A stretch of DNA of 64,000 nucleotides, taken from Algoriphagus aquimarinus. Lineage in GTDB: Bacteria; Bacteroidota; Bacteroidia; Cytophagales; Cyclobacteriaceae. Shown piece after piece: positions 37,585 to 46,071 of the stretch (the first letter of the stretch is position 1; every line of letters starts with the position of its first letter). Below the pieces are notes generated by a model. The model was not told where the DNA came from, did no database searches, and worked only from the letters and a program-made list of their open reading frames with translations. The position numbers and the translations under genes are program-made. The stretch covers positions 1 through 64,000 of the forward strand of contig NZ_FOKK01000011.1 of NCBI RefSeq assembly GCF_900112005.1, in the 5' to 3' direction.

Positions 37585-38919
37585 TTAACCGAACCAAATT
37601 AGAGCGATTAAAACTGAAATCAAACCTAATCCCATAAGAAGTAACCAACTTTTCCATATGTAACTGATCCAATGATTATACTTGATCCCGGCGGCAGCAA
37701 GCACCGCCATCATCCCTCCATTTGTAGGCGTCATGAGATCCATTAAACCACAGGCATACTGATACGTCAGCACAGCTATTTGTCTAGAGATGCCCAATAA
37801 GTCCATCAATGGCACAGCAAGCGGGGTAGTTAATACAGCTTGACCTGAAGTACTCGGTACGGGAATGTGAATAATTGCTTGACTTAGGTACAAACCTACA
37901 GCAGCCAACTGTATAGGCATACGCTCAAGGGGCTCAAACATCGCCTGAATCATCGGATCAACACTAGCTGTATTCTGCAAAATCAAATAAACACTCCTTG
38001 CTAATCCCACTATTACTCCGGCAAATATCATTTCGCTAAAGCCGGCTGTATATACTCTAGCTGTGCCATTGAGCCCTAATTTGCCTATCAATCCACAGCT
38101 AAACCCAACGACAAAAAATAACGCACTCATTTGATTATAGTCCCAATCTCTATAGATAATTCCCCAGGCCATTACAGCTACCCCACTGAATGTCAAAAAT
38201 AAGATCACTGCATGCTGAAGTGATATTTTCACTGCTTTCAATTCATAAACTTCAGAAACGGCAGTTTTCATTTTCCCATACTTAATATGATAACTACACC
38301 AAATAAAGATAGCCATAGCTAGGAAGACTAATCGATACGCTAATCCTTCTGCGAAATCAAGTTCAGCGATGTTCTGTGAAAGCAAAGAGCCAAAGGGATT
38401 GAATGGCGAAAAACTTGCTCCTACAAGGGCCGAACCTAAGGCTAATGCGATAATAGACCGAATATCGTAATTGATTTTCTTCGCCAAAATCACCAACACT
38501 GGTGCCATGGCAATAATCTCCTCCTGCATCGCAATCGTACTGCCGCAAAAAGCAAAGACAATTCCTATGATATAAAGAAGCAAGTACTGTCTACTTCGAA
38601 ACCGATAAATAAGAGCTTCAATACCAACTTGAAGTGCACCAGTTTTTTCCACTACGTAGAATGCTCCTCCTATTAGCAAAATCAACACAACAATATCAGC
38701 CCCTAGAATAAACCCTTCTGGTATAGATAGGGCTATCTCATATAAGCTTGCATTGTGATCTTCTACTGTATGAAAACTTCCCGAAACAATTATCTCTCTC
38801 CCAGTCTCAAGATCCAATACTCTATCATAACTACCAGATTGAATAAAATAGCTAGACAAGCCTGCCAGTAAAACAAAACCTACTAGGATAATGATTGGGT
38901 GCGGGAAAGATAGTTTCAT
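37585..38919 (-). CDS. YfcC-family anion/peptide carrier
   Basis: A 444-aa integral membrane protein of the YfcC/C4-dicarboxylate anaerobic carrier-like family (ion transporter superfamily). Visible hallmarks are SFSPFNPFGSLLSQN near 170-185, VPSTSGQAVLTTPLAVP near 355-371 and MTPTNGGMMAVLAAAG near 400. About eleven membrane helices are apparent. The substrates of YfcC proteins are poorly defined, with amino acids, oligopeptides or dicarboxylates suggested. A serine hydrolase gene lies 15 nt upstream on the same strand, so a pathway of periplasmic peptide cleavage and import is a reasonable guess. Confidence 0.87.
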   Translation of the reverse strand: MKLSFPHPIIILVGFVLLAGLSSYFIQSGSYDRVLDLETGREIIVSGSFHTVEDHNASLYEIALSIPEGFILGADIVVLILLIGGAFYVVEKTGALQVGIEALIYRFRSRQYLLLYIIGIVFAFCGSTIAMQEEIIAMAPVLVILAKKINYDIRSIIALALGSALVGASFSPFNPFGSLLSQNIAELDFAEGLAYRLVFLAMAIFIWCSYHIKYGKMKTAVSEVYELKAVKISLQHAVILFLTFSGVAVMAWGIIYRDWDYNQMSALFFVVGFSCGLIGKLGLNGTARVYTAGFSEMIFAGVIVGLARSVYLILQNTASVDPMIQAMFEPLERMPIQLAAVGLYLSQAIIHIPVPSTSGQAVLTTPLAVPLMDLLGISRQIAVLTYQYACGLMDLMTPTNGGMMAVLAAAGIKYNHWISYIWKSWLLLMGLGLISVLIALIWFG

Positions 38920-38933
38920 ACTAACATCACTAT

Positions 38934-40055
38934 TTATGGATTGATATAGGATATAATTTGCCTAGCAATTTCAATTCTAAAATCCTCCTTGTCTCTGGAA
39001 TTCGAAAACAGAAAAATACCAGTTTCGGCTTCTTTGGAATAAAACAAGAGGCTAGAATATCCTGCCTGTCCGCCATAGTGTCCGAGCCATTCTCTGCCTT
39101 CAATTTGAGTCTTCTGAAAACCTAACGGAACCTTACTCTCATCAATAGTGAGCCAGTCCAATGGTCTTCGGAAAGCTCCACTTTGTCCCCGCAGCAAATG
39201 AGTAATAGCTATGCTCATATCTTTTGTGGTGGTAATCAGACCAGAGGAAGGAGAAGGAAGTATTGGGAAGTTGATCCTTTTAGGCTCAATCCTTTTCCAT
39301 ATAAATGTCTTCTGATACCCTGTGATTCCATTATCCTCTAGAGGCCAAGCTGTAACAAAGTCAGAATCTGACATTCCAGATGAAGCCAGCACACCATTTT
39401 GGATTAGTGAATGAAAATCACGGTCTTCATATTGACTGAGCAAAAATCCAAGTAAGTCGTAATTTGAATCCGCATAGTTATAACCGACAGAATCTGTATG
39501 ATAGGTGGATGAGTTCTGCAAAAACTCTGCACCCCAATCCTGCAATACTTGAGATTTTGAGGTCGAAAAAATCATTTCAGAAAAATTCTTATCGCGAACA
39601 CCTGACTCGTGAGTCAAAAGATCTTGAAATCGGAGTTTGGAAAGAGATGATGATTTGAATTTTCCTTTCAATTCTAAAGAAGACACTGGATCATCGGGAG
39701 AAATCCCATTGTCACTTAATGTATTCGCCAGTGCCAAAGCAGTGAACAATTTGGAAACTGAGGCAACCACAATTGCACTTTCTACCATCAAAGAATCCTT
39801 GGTTGCTAGATTTTTATACCCAAAAGCATTCAAATAGATGACTTCGTCATTCTTCACTACAGCCACGGATATACCAGGCAATAGGTATGTTGACATGGCT
39901 TGATACAAAATAGAATCAATGCCTATGGATTCGGATGTCACTTCAGAAATAGGAATATTTCGGACTTTAGGATAGCTATGCCACCATTCCCATGCAATAA
40001 ATAGAGCGATCCAGAAAACCAAAACAGCCGATAAGATCTTGATTTTCTTGTTCAT
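38934..40055 (-). CDS. Serine hydrolase, beta-lactamase / class C family
   Basis: A membrane-anchored serine hydrolase of the beta-lactamase/penicillin-binding family. The ATG at 40055 (MNKKIKILS) is preferred, because it places a 20-residue anchor directly at the N-terminus; an ATG at 40091 would add twelve residues. The nucleophile motif SVSK lies near residue 99 (VVASVSKLFTALAL). The second motif is NYADSNYDLLG, with Asp in place of the Asn of class C YxN. The third is GHYGGQAGYSS near the C-terminus. These traits suggest a D-aminopeptidase or esterase more than an antibiotic-degrading enzyme. It precedes the YfcC carrier in the same operon. Confidence 0.88.
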   Translation of the reverse strand: MNKKIKILSAVLVFWIALFIAWEWWHSYPKVRNIPISEVTSESIGIDSILYQAMSTYLLPGISVAVVKNDEVIYLNAFGYKNLATKDSLMVESAIVVASVSKLFTALALANTLSDNGISPDDPVSSLELKGKFKSSSLSKLRFQDLLTHESGVRDKNFSEMIFSTSKSQVLQDWGAEFLQNSSTYHTDSVGYNYADSNYDLLGFLLSQYEDRDFHSLIQNGVLASSGMSDSDFVTAWPLEDNGITGYQKTFIWKRIEPKRINFPILPSPSSGLITTTKDMSIAITHLLRGQSGAFRRPLDWLTIDESKVPLGFQKTQIEGREWLGHYGGQAGYSSLLFYSKEAETGIFLFSNSRDKEDFRIEIARQIISYINP

Positions 40056-40163
40056 TGAGGAAACTACTTTGGGCCAGGTGATACTAGCCATTTATTGAAA
40101 ATTCCATGAGCATAAGATTTTCTTATCCTGAAAGATTGGAATACACCACTTAAAACTCTTCTT

Positions 40164-41090
40164 CTACATGTGCGAGAAATCGCAATCAAGATTCTCCCGA
40201 TCCCAGTTACCCAACTGTGCAGCAGCGTCGTAGGTACTTTGCAAAAACTCTAGAAGCATCTCATTAGGAGCGGAGGATTTTCTCACATCATCGTAATTCA
40301 GCATAAACTCGCCCAAGTCTTTACTCCAATAGGCCTGCTCAGGTGAAACTTTAGCATGCTGAAAATCAGGATAATTCGGATAGCAATACGCGTAGAAAAT
40401 AGGAGTTTTGAAAGCTTCACTCCCCGGCCAAAAACCAACACTAAACACTTCATGGGAATAGGCTTCTTGCATTACTGCTAGTGGGATATTTGGAACCTGA
40501 CCAGAAAACTCAGGAGCTTTACTGCCAGAAAATCGCGTGTATGCCAAATCAAAAGAACCCCAAAAGAAGTGTATAGGGCTATTTTTACCTGTAAATTTTG
40601 TCCTGAATACGCCAAATACATTCTGAATATGAACTAGCGTTTTCCAGAGATTTTGAGCTGCGTTAGCTTGGTAAATTAGCCGTTTCTTATTCTTTGAAAA
40701 TGGAATAGGATCTGGGATTTCATTTGGAATGGAATGAATTTTCACATCAATTCCCAAAAACCTCAGCTTTTCCATTAATTGCTCATAGAAGCTAGCAACC
40801 GTCTGCCCTCCCAACTCAAAACGGTCCTGTGTACCGTTGCTGGTTTTTATTCTTAACTCGTGATGAATGAAGTCAAATTTGATATCAAAAACTCCATTTT
40901 CATAAGGGATAAGACCTGTTGTCAACCCCTGTGAATCGACATAGAGTGACACATGCCAAGAATGGTTTTGCCAAGGCGATTTTTTGAGCCGCACCTTGCC
41001 CACGATCTGTGTCCAATGATGTAGCAGATAAATGGTGTCTTTACTATCTTCAAATTGAAGTATTGGCCAAGAATTCTTTTTAGGTGCCAT
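40164..41090 (-). CDS. DUF5996 family protein
   Basis: A 308-aa protein from ATG at 41090 (MAPKKNSWPILQFEDSKDT); a longer frame from 41111 is less likely. It shows the pattern of the DUF5996 family: WPILQFEDSKDTIYLLHHW at the start, NHSWHVSLYVDSQGLTTG, then FFWGSFDLAYTRFSG and GFWPGSEAFKTPIFYAY. The family is described only as uncharacterised. Several conserved His, Trp and Tyr residues suggest an enzyme active site. The sirtuin gene is 49 nt upstream on the same strand. No signal peptide is seen. Confidence 0.85.
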   Translation of the reverse strand: MAPKKNSWPILQFEDSKDTIYLLHHWTQIVGKVRLKKSPWQNHSWHVSLYVDSQGLTTGLIPYENGVFDIKFDFIHHELRIKTSNGTQDRFELGGQTVASFYEQLMEKLRFLGIDVKIHSIPNEIPDPIPFSKNKKRLIYQANAAQNLWKTLVHIQNVFGVFRTKFTGKNSPIHFFWGSFDLAYTRFSGSKAPEFSGQVPNIPLAVMQEAYSHEVFSVGFWPGSEAFKTPIFYAYCYPNYPDFQHAKVSPEQAYWSKDLGEFMLNYDDVRKSSAPNEMLLEFLQSTYDAAAQLGNWDRENLDCDFSHM

Positions 41091-41139
41091 AAATAAAAGT
41101 TTATCTCTCAATTTATAGGTTTTCCGTGCTGAACAAAAA

Positions 41140-41838
41140 TTAAATCTCAGTCTTTAGCATTTTTTCAAGAGTCTTTATGCCAGAAGTAGCATTTTCCGAG
41201 ATATAAAAAACCTTTTTACCTAAACCAACCGCAGGATTGACTGGATCAATCAAAAAAATTCTGCTGCTAGTAGGAACGTAATTCACTAAACCTGCCGCTG
41301 GATAAACTTGCAACGAAGTCCCTATCACTACCAAAATGTCTGCCGTAGCGACAATTCCTATGGCTACATCCATCATGGGAACTTGCTCACCAAACCAGAC
41401 AATATGAGGGCGCAACTGACTGCCTTTCTCACATGTATCACCTTCTTTGATTTCCCAATGGTCCAGCTCATAAACCAAATTCGGATCCACTGAACTTTGA
41501 GCCTTTTTCAATTCTCCATGAAGATGAATTACGGTGGAAGAACCAGCTCTCTCATGTAGATCATCGACATTTTGAGTGATGATGGAAATTTTATAATCCT
41601 TTTCCATTTCAGCTAATATCAAATGGGCCTGATTTGGCTCGCATTCGAGTAATTGCTTTCTGCGTTGATTATAGAAATTCTGTACGAGTTCTTGATTTCT
41701 TTGCCAACCTTCGGGCGAAGCCACTTCCATCACTTCATGACATTCCCAAAGTCCACCCGAATCTCTAAAAGTTTTGATTCCACTCTCTGCAGAAATACCC
41801 GCACCGCTAAGAATTACCAAGTGTTTCTTACTGCTCAT
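41140..41838 (-). CDS. cobB: NAD-dependent protein deacylase, sirtuin family
   Basis: A 232-aa sirtuin that removes acyl groups from lysines using NAD+. The NAD site is GAGISAESGIKTFRD (12-26), the ITQNVDDLHERAG block follows at 87-99, and the catalytic His107 is in HLHGEL. The segment that normally carries four zinc-binding cysteines is here KKAQSSVDPNLVYELDHW and DTCEKGSQLRPHIVWFGE, with a single Cys, so no structural zinc site is present. This zinc-less form occurs in Bacteroidetes. The preserved RPHIVWFGE motif supports class III-type activity. It precedes the DUF5996 gene in the same direction. Confidence 0.92.
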   Translation of the reverse strand: MSSKKHLVILSGAGISAESGIKTFRDSGGLWECHEVMEVASPEGWQRNQELVQNFYNQRRKQLLECEPNQAHLILAEMEKDYKISIITQNVDDLHERAGSSTVIHLHGELKKAQSSVDPNLVYELDHWEIKEGDTCEKGSQLRPHIVWFGEQVPMMDVAIGIVATADILVVIGTSLQVYPAAGLVNYVPTSSRIFLIDPVNPAVGLGKKVFYISENATSGIKTLEKMLKTEI

Positions 41839-41989
41839 GGGTTATTGGGATTTTGGATCTTGTAAATTTCGAATGAACACTAGTTAATCTACCTAATTCC
41901 CCGGAGATTAACGCTGAAAAGGATCGCTGATAATCGCAGATTATTCCATAGCGATCAAAGTAAATTCACCGAGTCAATTGCGCAAATCT

Positions 41990-42020
41990 GTGTCATTTAT
42001 CCGCGAAGCTCTGCGGGAAA
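41990..42020. repeat. Remnant of a dispersed CGCGAA-CTCTGCGG repeat
   Basis: ATCCGCGAAGCTCTGCGGGAA resembles CTCCGCGAACTCTGCGG at 53181-53197 and, more weakly, CTTCGCGTCCTTTGCAATTTGGCGG in the array at about 7100. These are short Bacteroidetes-style intergenic repeats. The alignment is by eye and partial. Confidence 0.35.
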
Positions 42021-42031
42021 TCTAATCAATC

Positions 42032-42691
42032 TTAAATAAACCTGCACTTGAGGTATTTGATCTTTTCCCCCTTATCAGAAAACATCTTTTCATAGCGAGT
42101 TTGTATCCCAAAGTGATCATCCTTCCATTCAGATTGATAGAAATCATGAGTAAATCCGATCACTTCTATATCTACCCTGCTTTGAAAAAGCTCTAGAGAA
42201 TAATTAAATAAGTCAGTATTATCGGTTTTGAAGTGTAAAAAGCCATCATTCTTTAGCATGGGCTTATACATTTCCAAAAAGCGAGGTGAAGTCAATCTAC
42301 GTTTCTCATCTCCATCCCGAGGAAATGGATCTGGAAATGTGATCCAAAGTTCAGAAATCTCATCTGAAGCAAAATATTTCTCTAGAAGCTCAATTTGAGT
42401 TCTAAGAAAAGCAACATTGTGAATTCCTTCAGCGGTGGCAGTAGAACTACCTTTCCATATTCTGCTGCCTTTGATATCAACTCCAATAAAGTTCTGATGA
42501 GGGAAATTACGAGCCAATCCCACAGTGAATTCTCCTCTACCACAGGCTAATTCTACGACGATTGGATTAGGATTTTGGAACTGTACTTCATTCCAGTTTC
42601 CTTTGATCGTTTCAAAAAGTGGCTTACCAGCCTGGATTACATTTGGATTCTCGTCGTTCTCTTGGAAGCGAACCAGTTTTTTTCTACTCAT
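42032..42691 (-). CDS. trmB: tRNA (guanine-N7-)-methyltransferase
   Basis: A 219-aa methyltransferase that makes m7G46 in tRNA with S-adenosylmethionine. The SAM motif is VVELACGRGEFTVGLAR (about residues 45-61), followed by NFIGVDIKGSR. The substrate motif LWITFPDPFPRDGDEKRRL (about residues 115-133) is diagnostic for TrmB. The Asp/Glu residues in FKTDNTDLF and the C-terminal TRYEKMF are also typical. It is the last gene of the long envelope operon. The folC gene abuts it directly, with no gap. Confidence 0.93.
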   Translation of the reverse strand: MSRKKLVRFQENDENPNVIQAGKPLFETIKGNWNEVQFQNPNPIVVELACGRGEFTVGLARNFPHQNFIGVDIKGSRIWKGSSTATAEGIHNVAFLRTQIELLEKYFASDEISELWITFPDPFPRDGDEKRRLTSPRFLEMYKPMLKNDGFLHFKTDNTDLFNYSLELFQSRVDIEVIGFTHDFYQSEWKDDHFGIQTRYEKMFSDKGEKIKYLKCRFI

Positions 42692-44023
42692 CTAAAGCTC
42701 TTCGATTTCTGCAACCACAAAAGTACTCCCTCCCACAAAAATCAAGTCATCTTCCGCTGCATTTTTTCTAGCAAATGCTAAAGCTTCATTAATATCAGGA
42801 ATAATCTCACCTTTCAATCCCACAGAAACAGCCTTTTCTGCTAATTGATCAGCTGGCAAAGCTCTAGGAAGTTTGGCTTCGCAAAAGACATAGTTGGCTG
42901 ATTTTGGTAGCAAAGAAAGAACTTTAGAGATATCCTTATCCTGAACCATCCCCAACACAAGCCAAAGTGTCGCATAAGAGTAGGTCTCCAATTGGGCTAG
43001 GATCTCCCGAAAACCAGCTTCATTATGCCCTGTATCACAAATCACCGTTGGATTAGATGACAGCGTCTGCCACCTACCTTTCAGGCCAGTTAACTCCGTG
43101 ACATTTTTCAACCCTTCCAAAACTGCTTCATTTGGCAAATCCCATCCCAAATCCCTCATCTGAGCTACTGATTCTAGAATGCCTGGAAGATTGTATTTCT
43201 GATAGTTTCCATTTAGCCCGAAAATCAGATCAATCGTTTCCTCTCCCTGTGCGGTGGTCTGTGTCTTCACAGACCACTTTGACTCTTCACTAATGACAAC
43301 TTTATATTTGGTTTTGCCTTCCTCTTCAGCGACTTTATAAGCTATCCAGTCTTCATCGGCAAAAGTGACTGGAGCGTTCATATCAGCAGCTTTATTCATG
43401 AAGACATCTTTTGTTTCCTCATGAGTCTCGCTAATCACCACAGGCACATTTTTCTTAATAATTCCAGCTTTTTCTCCTGCAATCAATGGAAGGGTATCTC
43501 CAAGAAATTGCACATGATCAAAACCTATATTCGTGATCAAAGAAAGCTCAGGCGTGATAATATTCGTGCTATCGAAATTCCCACCCATACCGACTTCTAT
43601 GATAGCGATATCCACTTCCTCCTGCACAAAGTACCAGAAAGCCATCCCCACAGTCATTTCGAAAAAGCTAGGCTTCAATTCATCCAGAAAGCCTTGGTTT
43701 TCTTCCACAAACTTTACGACTAGCTCAGGACTAATTTCCTGGCCGTTTATTCTTATTCTTTCGGTGAAAGATTTGAGATGTGGTGAGGTATAAAGTCCAG
43801 TTTTGTAACCTGCACTTTGAAAAATAGCAGCTAAACTATGAGAAGAACTTCCCTTTCCATTGGTGCCTGCTACGTGAATAGATTTGAATTTTAATTCTGG
43901 ATTCCCGAGATGATCACAAAGCAAAATAGTACTTCTAAGATCCTTCCTGAAAGCTGAAGCTCCCACTCGCTGGAACATGGGAAGGGAGTTAAACAAATAA
44001 TCCAGCGTCTCCTGGTAATTCAT
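42692..44023 (-). CDS. folC: Folylpolyglutamate synthase / dihydrofolate synthase
   Basis: A 443-aa Mur-ligase-like enzyme that adds glutamate to dihydropteroate and folates with ATP. The P-loop is HVAGTNGKGSSSH near residues 50-62, followed by TSPHLKSFTERIRI. DIAIIEVGMGGNFDSTN, with the second metal-binding part, is present near 137-153, as are SLITNIGFDHVQFLG and CDTGHNEAGF. Typical length is 420-440 aa. It lies 3 nt after the TonB-like gene and directly before trmB, and so is co-transcribed with an energy-transducing cluster. This pairing is probably a shared-transcript arrangement and not a functional one. Confidence 0.93.
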   Translation of the reverse strand: MNYQETLDYLFNSLPMFQRVGASAFRKDLRSTILLCDHLGNPELKFKSIHVAGTNGKGSSSHSLAAIFQSAGYKTGLYTSPHLKSFTERIRINGQEISPELVVKFVEENQGFLDELKPSFFEMTVGMAFWYFVQEEVDIAIIEVGMGGNFDSTNIITPELSLITNIGFDHVQFLGDTLPLIAGEKAGIIKKNVPVVISETHEETKDVFMNKAADMNAPVTFADEDWIAYKVAEEEGKTKYKVVISEESKWSVKTQTTAQGEETIDLIFGLNGNYQKYNLPGILESVAQMRDLGWDLPNEAVLEGLKNVTELTGLKGRWQTLSSNPTVICDTGHNEAGFREILAQLETYSYATLWLVLGMVQDKDISKVLSLLPKSANYVFCEAKLPRALPADQLAEKAVSVGLKGEIIPDINEALAFARKNAAEDDLIFVGGSTFVVAEIEEL

Positions 44024-44026
44024 TGC

Positions 44027-44983
44027 TTAATCTACCTTAATGACAAACGTGATTTTACCTGAAGAAAACTCAGCAGCTGCGCCACCCTGTTTTTTAAAAG
44101 ATATCTGATTTACTACCTGACGGTAATAAGCCAACACATCATTTGACACATTATATTCCAACGGAACTGCCTGCACTACTCTTCCCAAATCGTCAATGGT
44201 GATTTTAAAAACTATTCTACCGTTGCGAGTAGATACTCTATCATTGATATTTGGACGCTGCGCAAAATCCCATCCAGCAAGGTCTAGACTATATCCGTCA
44301 CCTGAATTAGCCCCTTTTCCAGAACCTACTCCCATGATAGCTCTGCCGTCAACTGTTCCTTTTGGGTCACCTTCATCGCCTTTCTCGTTGGAAGTTCCTT
44401 GAGCTCCGCCAGATGCAGGCTTAGTTCCAGTACCTGAAGTACCACCAGCTCCGAATATCGCTCTTTGATCAATTTTCGGCTTTTCAGGTGCTTTTTGCAC
44501 TGTCTCTTTCTCCTCAGCTTTTGCTGGGGTTTCCACAGGTTTAGCAGCCTCCTTCTTTACTGGTTCTGGTTTGATGGTTTGTTCCGTGGCTTTCTCCTCA
44601 CCTCTTATTGGAGATGGTTTTGTGGTCACCGCTTTATTAACCGATGGCTTTGGCTGAGCTTTAGGTTTGGCTGTTTCTGTCTTAGGACTAGGCGCCGGAG
44701 TGGCTGGTTTTGTCACTGCTTCAGCTATTTCTCCCGGAGCAGCAGCTTCTACTACTGGTGTTGGGGTTTCTGAAGGAGCATTTGGACTATTTCGTTCGCC
44801 AGAGCCTGTTGGAGTAAAACCAAGATTAAGCTCTAGACCGAATGTAGGTAATGGTGGAACAGGCTGCTTCCAAACCACAATAAAATAGAGCGCAATCAAA
44901 AGCAACACGTTGAAGATAATTGTGATTACCCACGATTTTTTCTTGCTTTCGTTCTCTATTTTTTCTGCGTTCCAGTATTCCAT
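44027..44983 (-). CDS. TonB-like energy transducer protein
   Basis: A 318-aa periplasm-spanning protein. A single membrane helix lies at about 18-38 after a charged start (EYWNAEKIENESKKK). From 60 to 200 it is a Pro/Lys/Glu/Ala-rich linker (AKPKAQPKPSVNKAVTTKP), as in TonB and TolA. The final about 85 residues, from SLDLAGWDFAQRPNINDR to FVIKVD, form a compact domain resembling a TonB C-terminal domain (GRIVFKITIDDLGRVVQAV). It would carry energy from ExbB-ExbD, encoded just upstream, to an outer-membrane partner, for which the barrel protein of the same operon is the obvious candidate. TolA-like function is an alternative. Confidence 0.85.
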   Translation of the reverse strand: MEYWNAEKIENESKKKSWVITIIFNVLLLIALYFIVVWKQPVPPLPTFGLELNLGFTPTGSGERNSPNAPSETPTPVVEAAAPGEIAEAVTKPATPAPSPKTETAKPKAQPKPSVNKAVTTKPSPIRGEEKATEQTIKPEPVKKEAAKPVETPAKAEEKETVQKAPEKPKIDQRAIFGAGGTSGTGTKPASGGAQGTSNEKGDEGDPKGTVDGRAIMGVGSGKGANSGDGYSLDLAGWDFAQRPNINDRVSTRNGRIVFKITIDDLGRVVQAVPLEYNVSNDVLAYYRQVVNQISFKKQGGAAAEFSSGKITFVIKVD

Positions 44984-44989
44984 TGCCTA

Positions 44990-45379
44990 TTAGAATGGTT
45001 TTGTTGCGATTGAAACATTTGCTTCCAATCCTGCTGCAATTCCTCCGATCTCCACTAAGTACTCCACTGGAACATCTTTGTCTATGTGCAACACGACTTG
45101 ACCTTTCTTATCCTTTAGTAAAGAAGTCAATTCTCCCTTGATTTGTTCCCTTGGGACAATTTTGTCATTGACAGAATACTTAAGATCCTTAGTGATCGTA
45201 ACGCTAACTTCCTGCATAATGATATCCGAAGTTTCGCTGGAAGGTAAGTTCACAGGCAAACCTGAAGGAGTGATGAAGGAAGAAGTAAGCATAAAGAAGA
45301 TCAACAACAGAAATATAATATCTGTCATCGATGACATACTAAATGCTGGATCTACTTTATTTTTAGCCTGAAGTCCCAT
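44990..45379 (-). CDS. exbD: ExbD/TolR proton-channel subunit
   Basis: A 129-aa protein from ATG at 45379 (MGLQAKNKVDPAFSMSS); an upstream ATG at 45403 lies within the exbB stop region and is less likely. One membrane helix (MTDIIFLLLIFFMLTSSFI) contains the conserved aspartate of the proton path. The periplasmic domain carries VLHIDKDVPVEYLVEIGG, as in ExbD/TolR. It works with ExbB to use the proton gradient and drive the TonB-like protein that follows six bases later. Confidence 0.93.
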   Translation of the reverse strand: MGLQAKNKVDPAFSMSSMTDIIFLLLIFFMLTSSFITPSGLPVNLPSSETSDIIMQEVSVTITKDLKYSVNDKIVPREQIKGELTSLLKDKKGQVVLHIDKDVPVEYLVEIGGIAAGLEANVSIATKPF

Positions 45380-45383
45380 GGTA

Positions 45384-46070
45384 TTAGTCTTGAAGCAAAT
45401 CAATAAATTCTATCGAAGAATATTCCATGTTATGAACAAGCTTCGACACTTTTGATACTAGATAGTTATAACCCAAGTAAGCAATAATACCTACTACCAA
45501 ACCTGCGGCAGTGGTGATCATCGCTTCATAGATGCCTTCAGATAGAAGCTTTGGTGAAACCATCCCTTCCTCTTGTGCTATCGCAATAAATGCTTGAATC
45601 ATACCGGCAACCGTTCCCAAGAAACCAATCATAGGCGCGGCACCAGACACCGTTGCCAGGAGATTCAAGTTTTTCTCCAACTTGTAAATCTCTATTTTAC
45701 CAACGTTCTCGATAGCTACTTCAATATTCTTCAAAGGCGAACCAATACGCTCAATTCCTTTAGCAATCATGTTTGCAACCGGTGTATGTTCTCCAGCGCA
45801 AAGGATTTTAGCTTTTTCTGTCTGACCACTCTGCACCAATACTTTCACCTGATCCATGAGATGCGAGGAAGTTTTGGAAGCTTTATTGAGTGTGATCAAT
45901 CTTTCTACAAAGATGAAAATTGCCAGAATGAACAGTAAGTAAAGCGGAACCATCATGTATCCGCCTTTGATTAAAAGATCAAGAAGGCCTATGTTATCTT
46001 TGGTGGCACCCATCGCCAGGCTATCTGCTGCAGAAAATGTGTCTGTAGAGAGCGTTTGAAGTAAAATCAT
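45384..46070 (-). CDS. exbB: ExbB/TolQ/MotA proton channel subunit
   Basis: A 228-aa MotA/TolQ/ExbB family protein with three membrane segments: about 35-52 (MMVPLYLLFILAIFIFVE), 135-155 (SGAAPMIGFLGTVAGMIQAF), and 180-205 (TTAAGLVVGIIAYLGYNYLV). The conserved threonine and glycine-rich channel motif GAAPMIGFLGTVAGM is clear. It forms the motor with ExbD. It precedes exbD by 4 nt, and the SPOR gene ends 1 nt before it, so it is part of one transcript. Confidence 0.95.
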   Translation of the reverse strand: MILLQTLSTDTFSAADSLAMGATKDNIGLLDLLIKGGYMMVPLYLLFILAIFIFVERLITLNKASKTSSHLMDQVKVLVQSGQTEKAKILCAGEHTPVANMIAKGIERIGSPLKNIEVAIENVGKIEIYKLEKNLNLLATVSGAAPMIGFLGTVAGMIQAFIAIAQEEGMVSPKLLSEGIYEAMITTAAGLVVGIIAYLGYNYLVSKVSKLVHNMEYSSIEFIDLLQD

Positions 46071-46071
46071 A

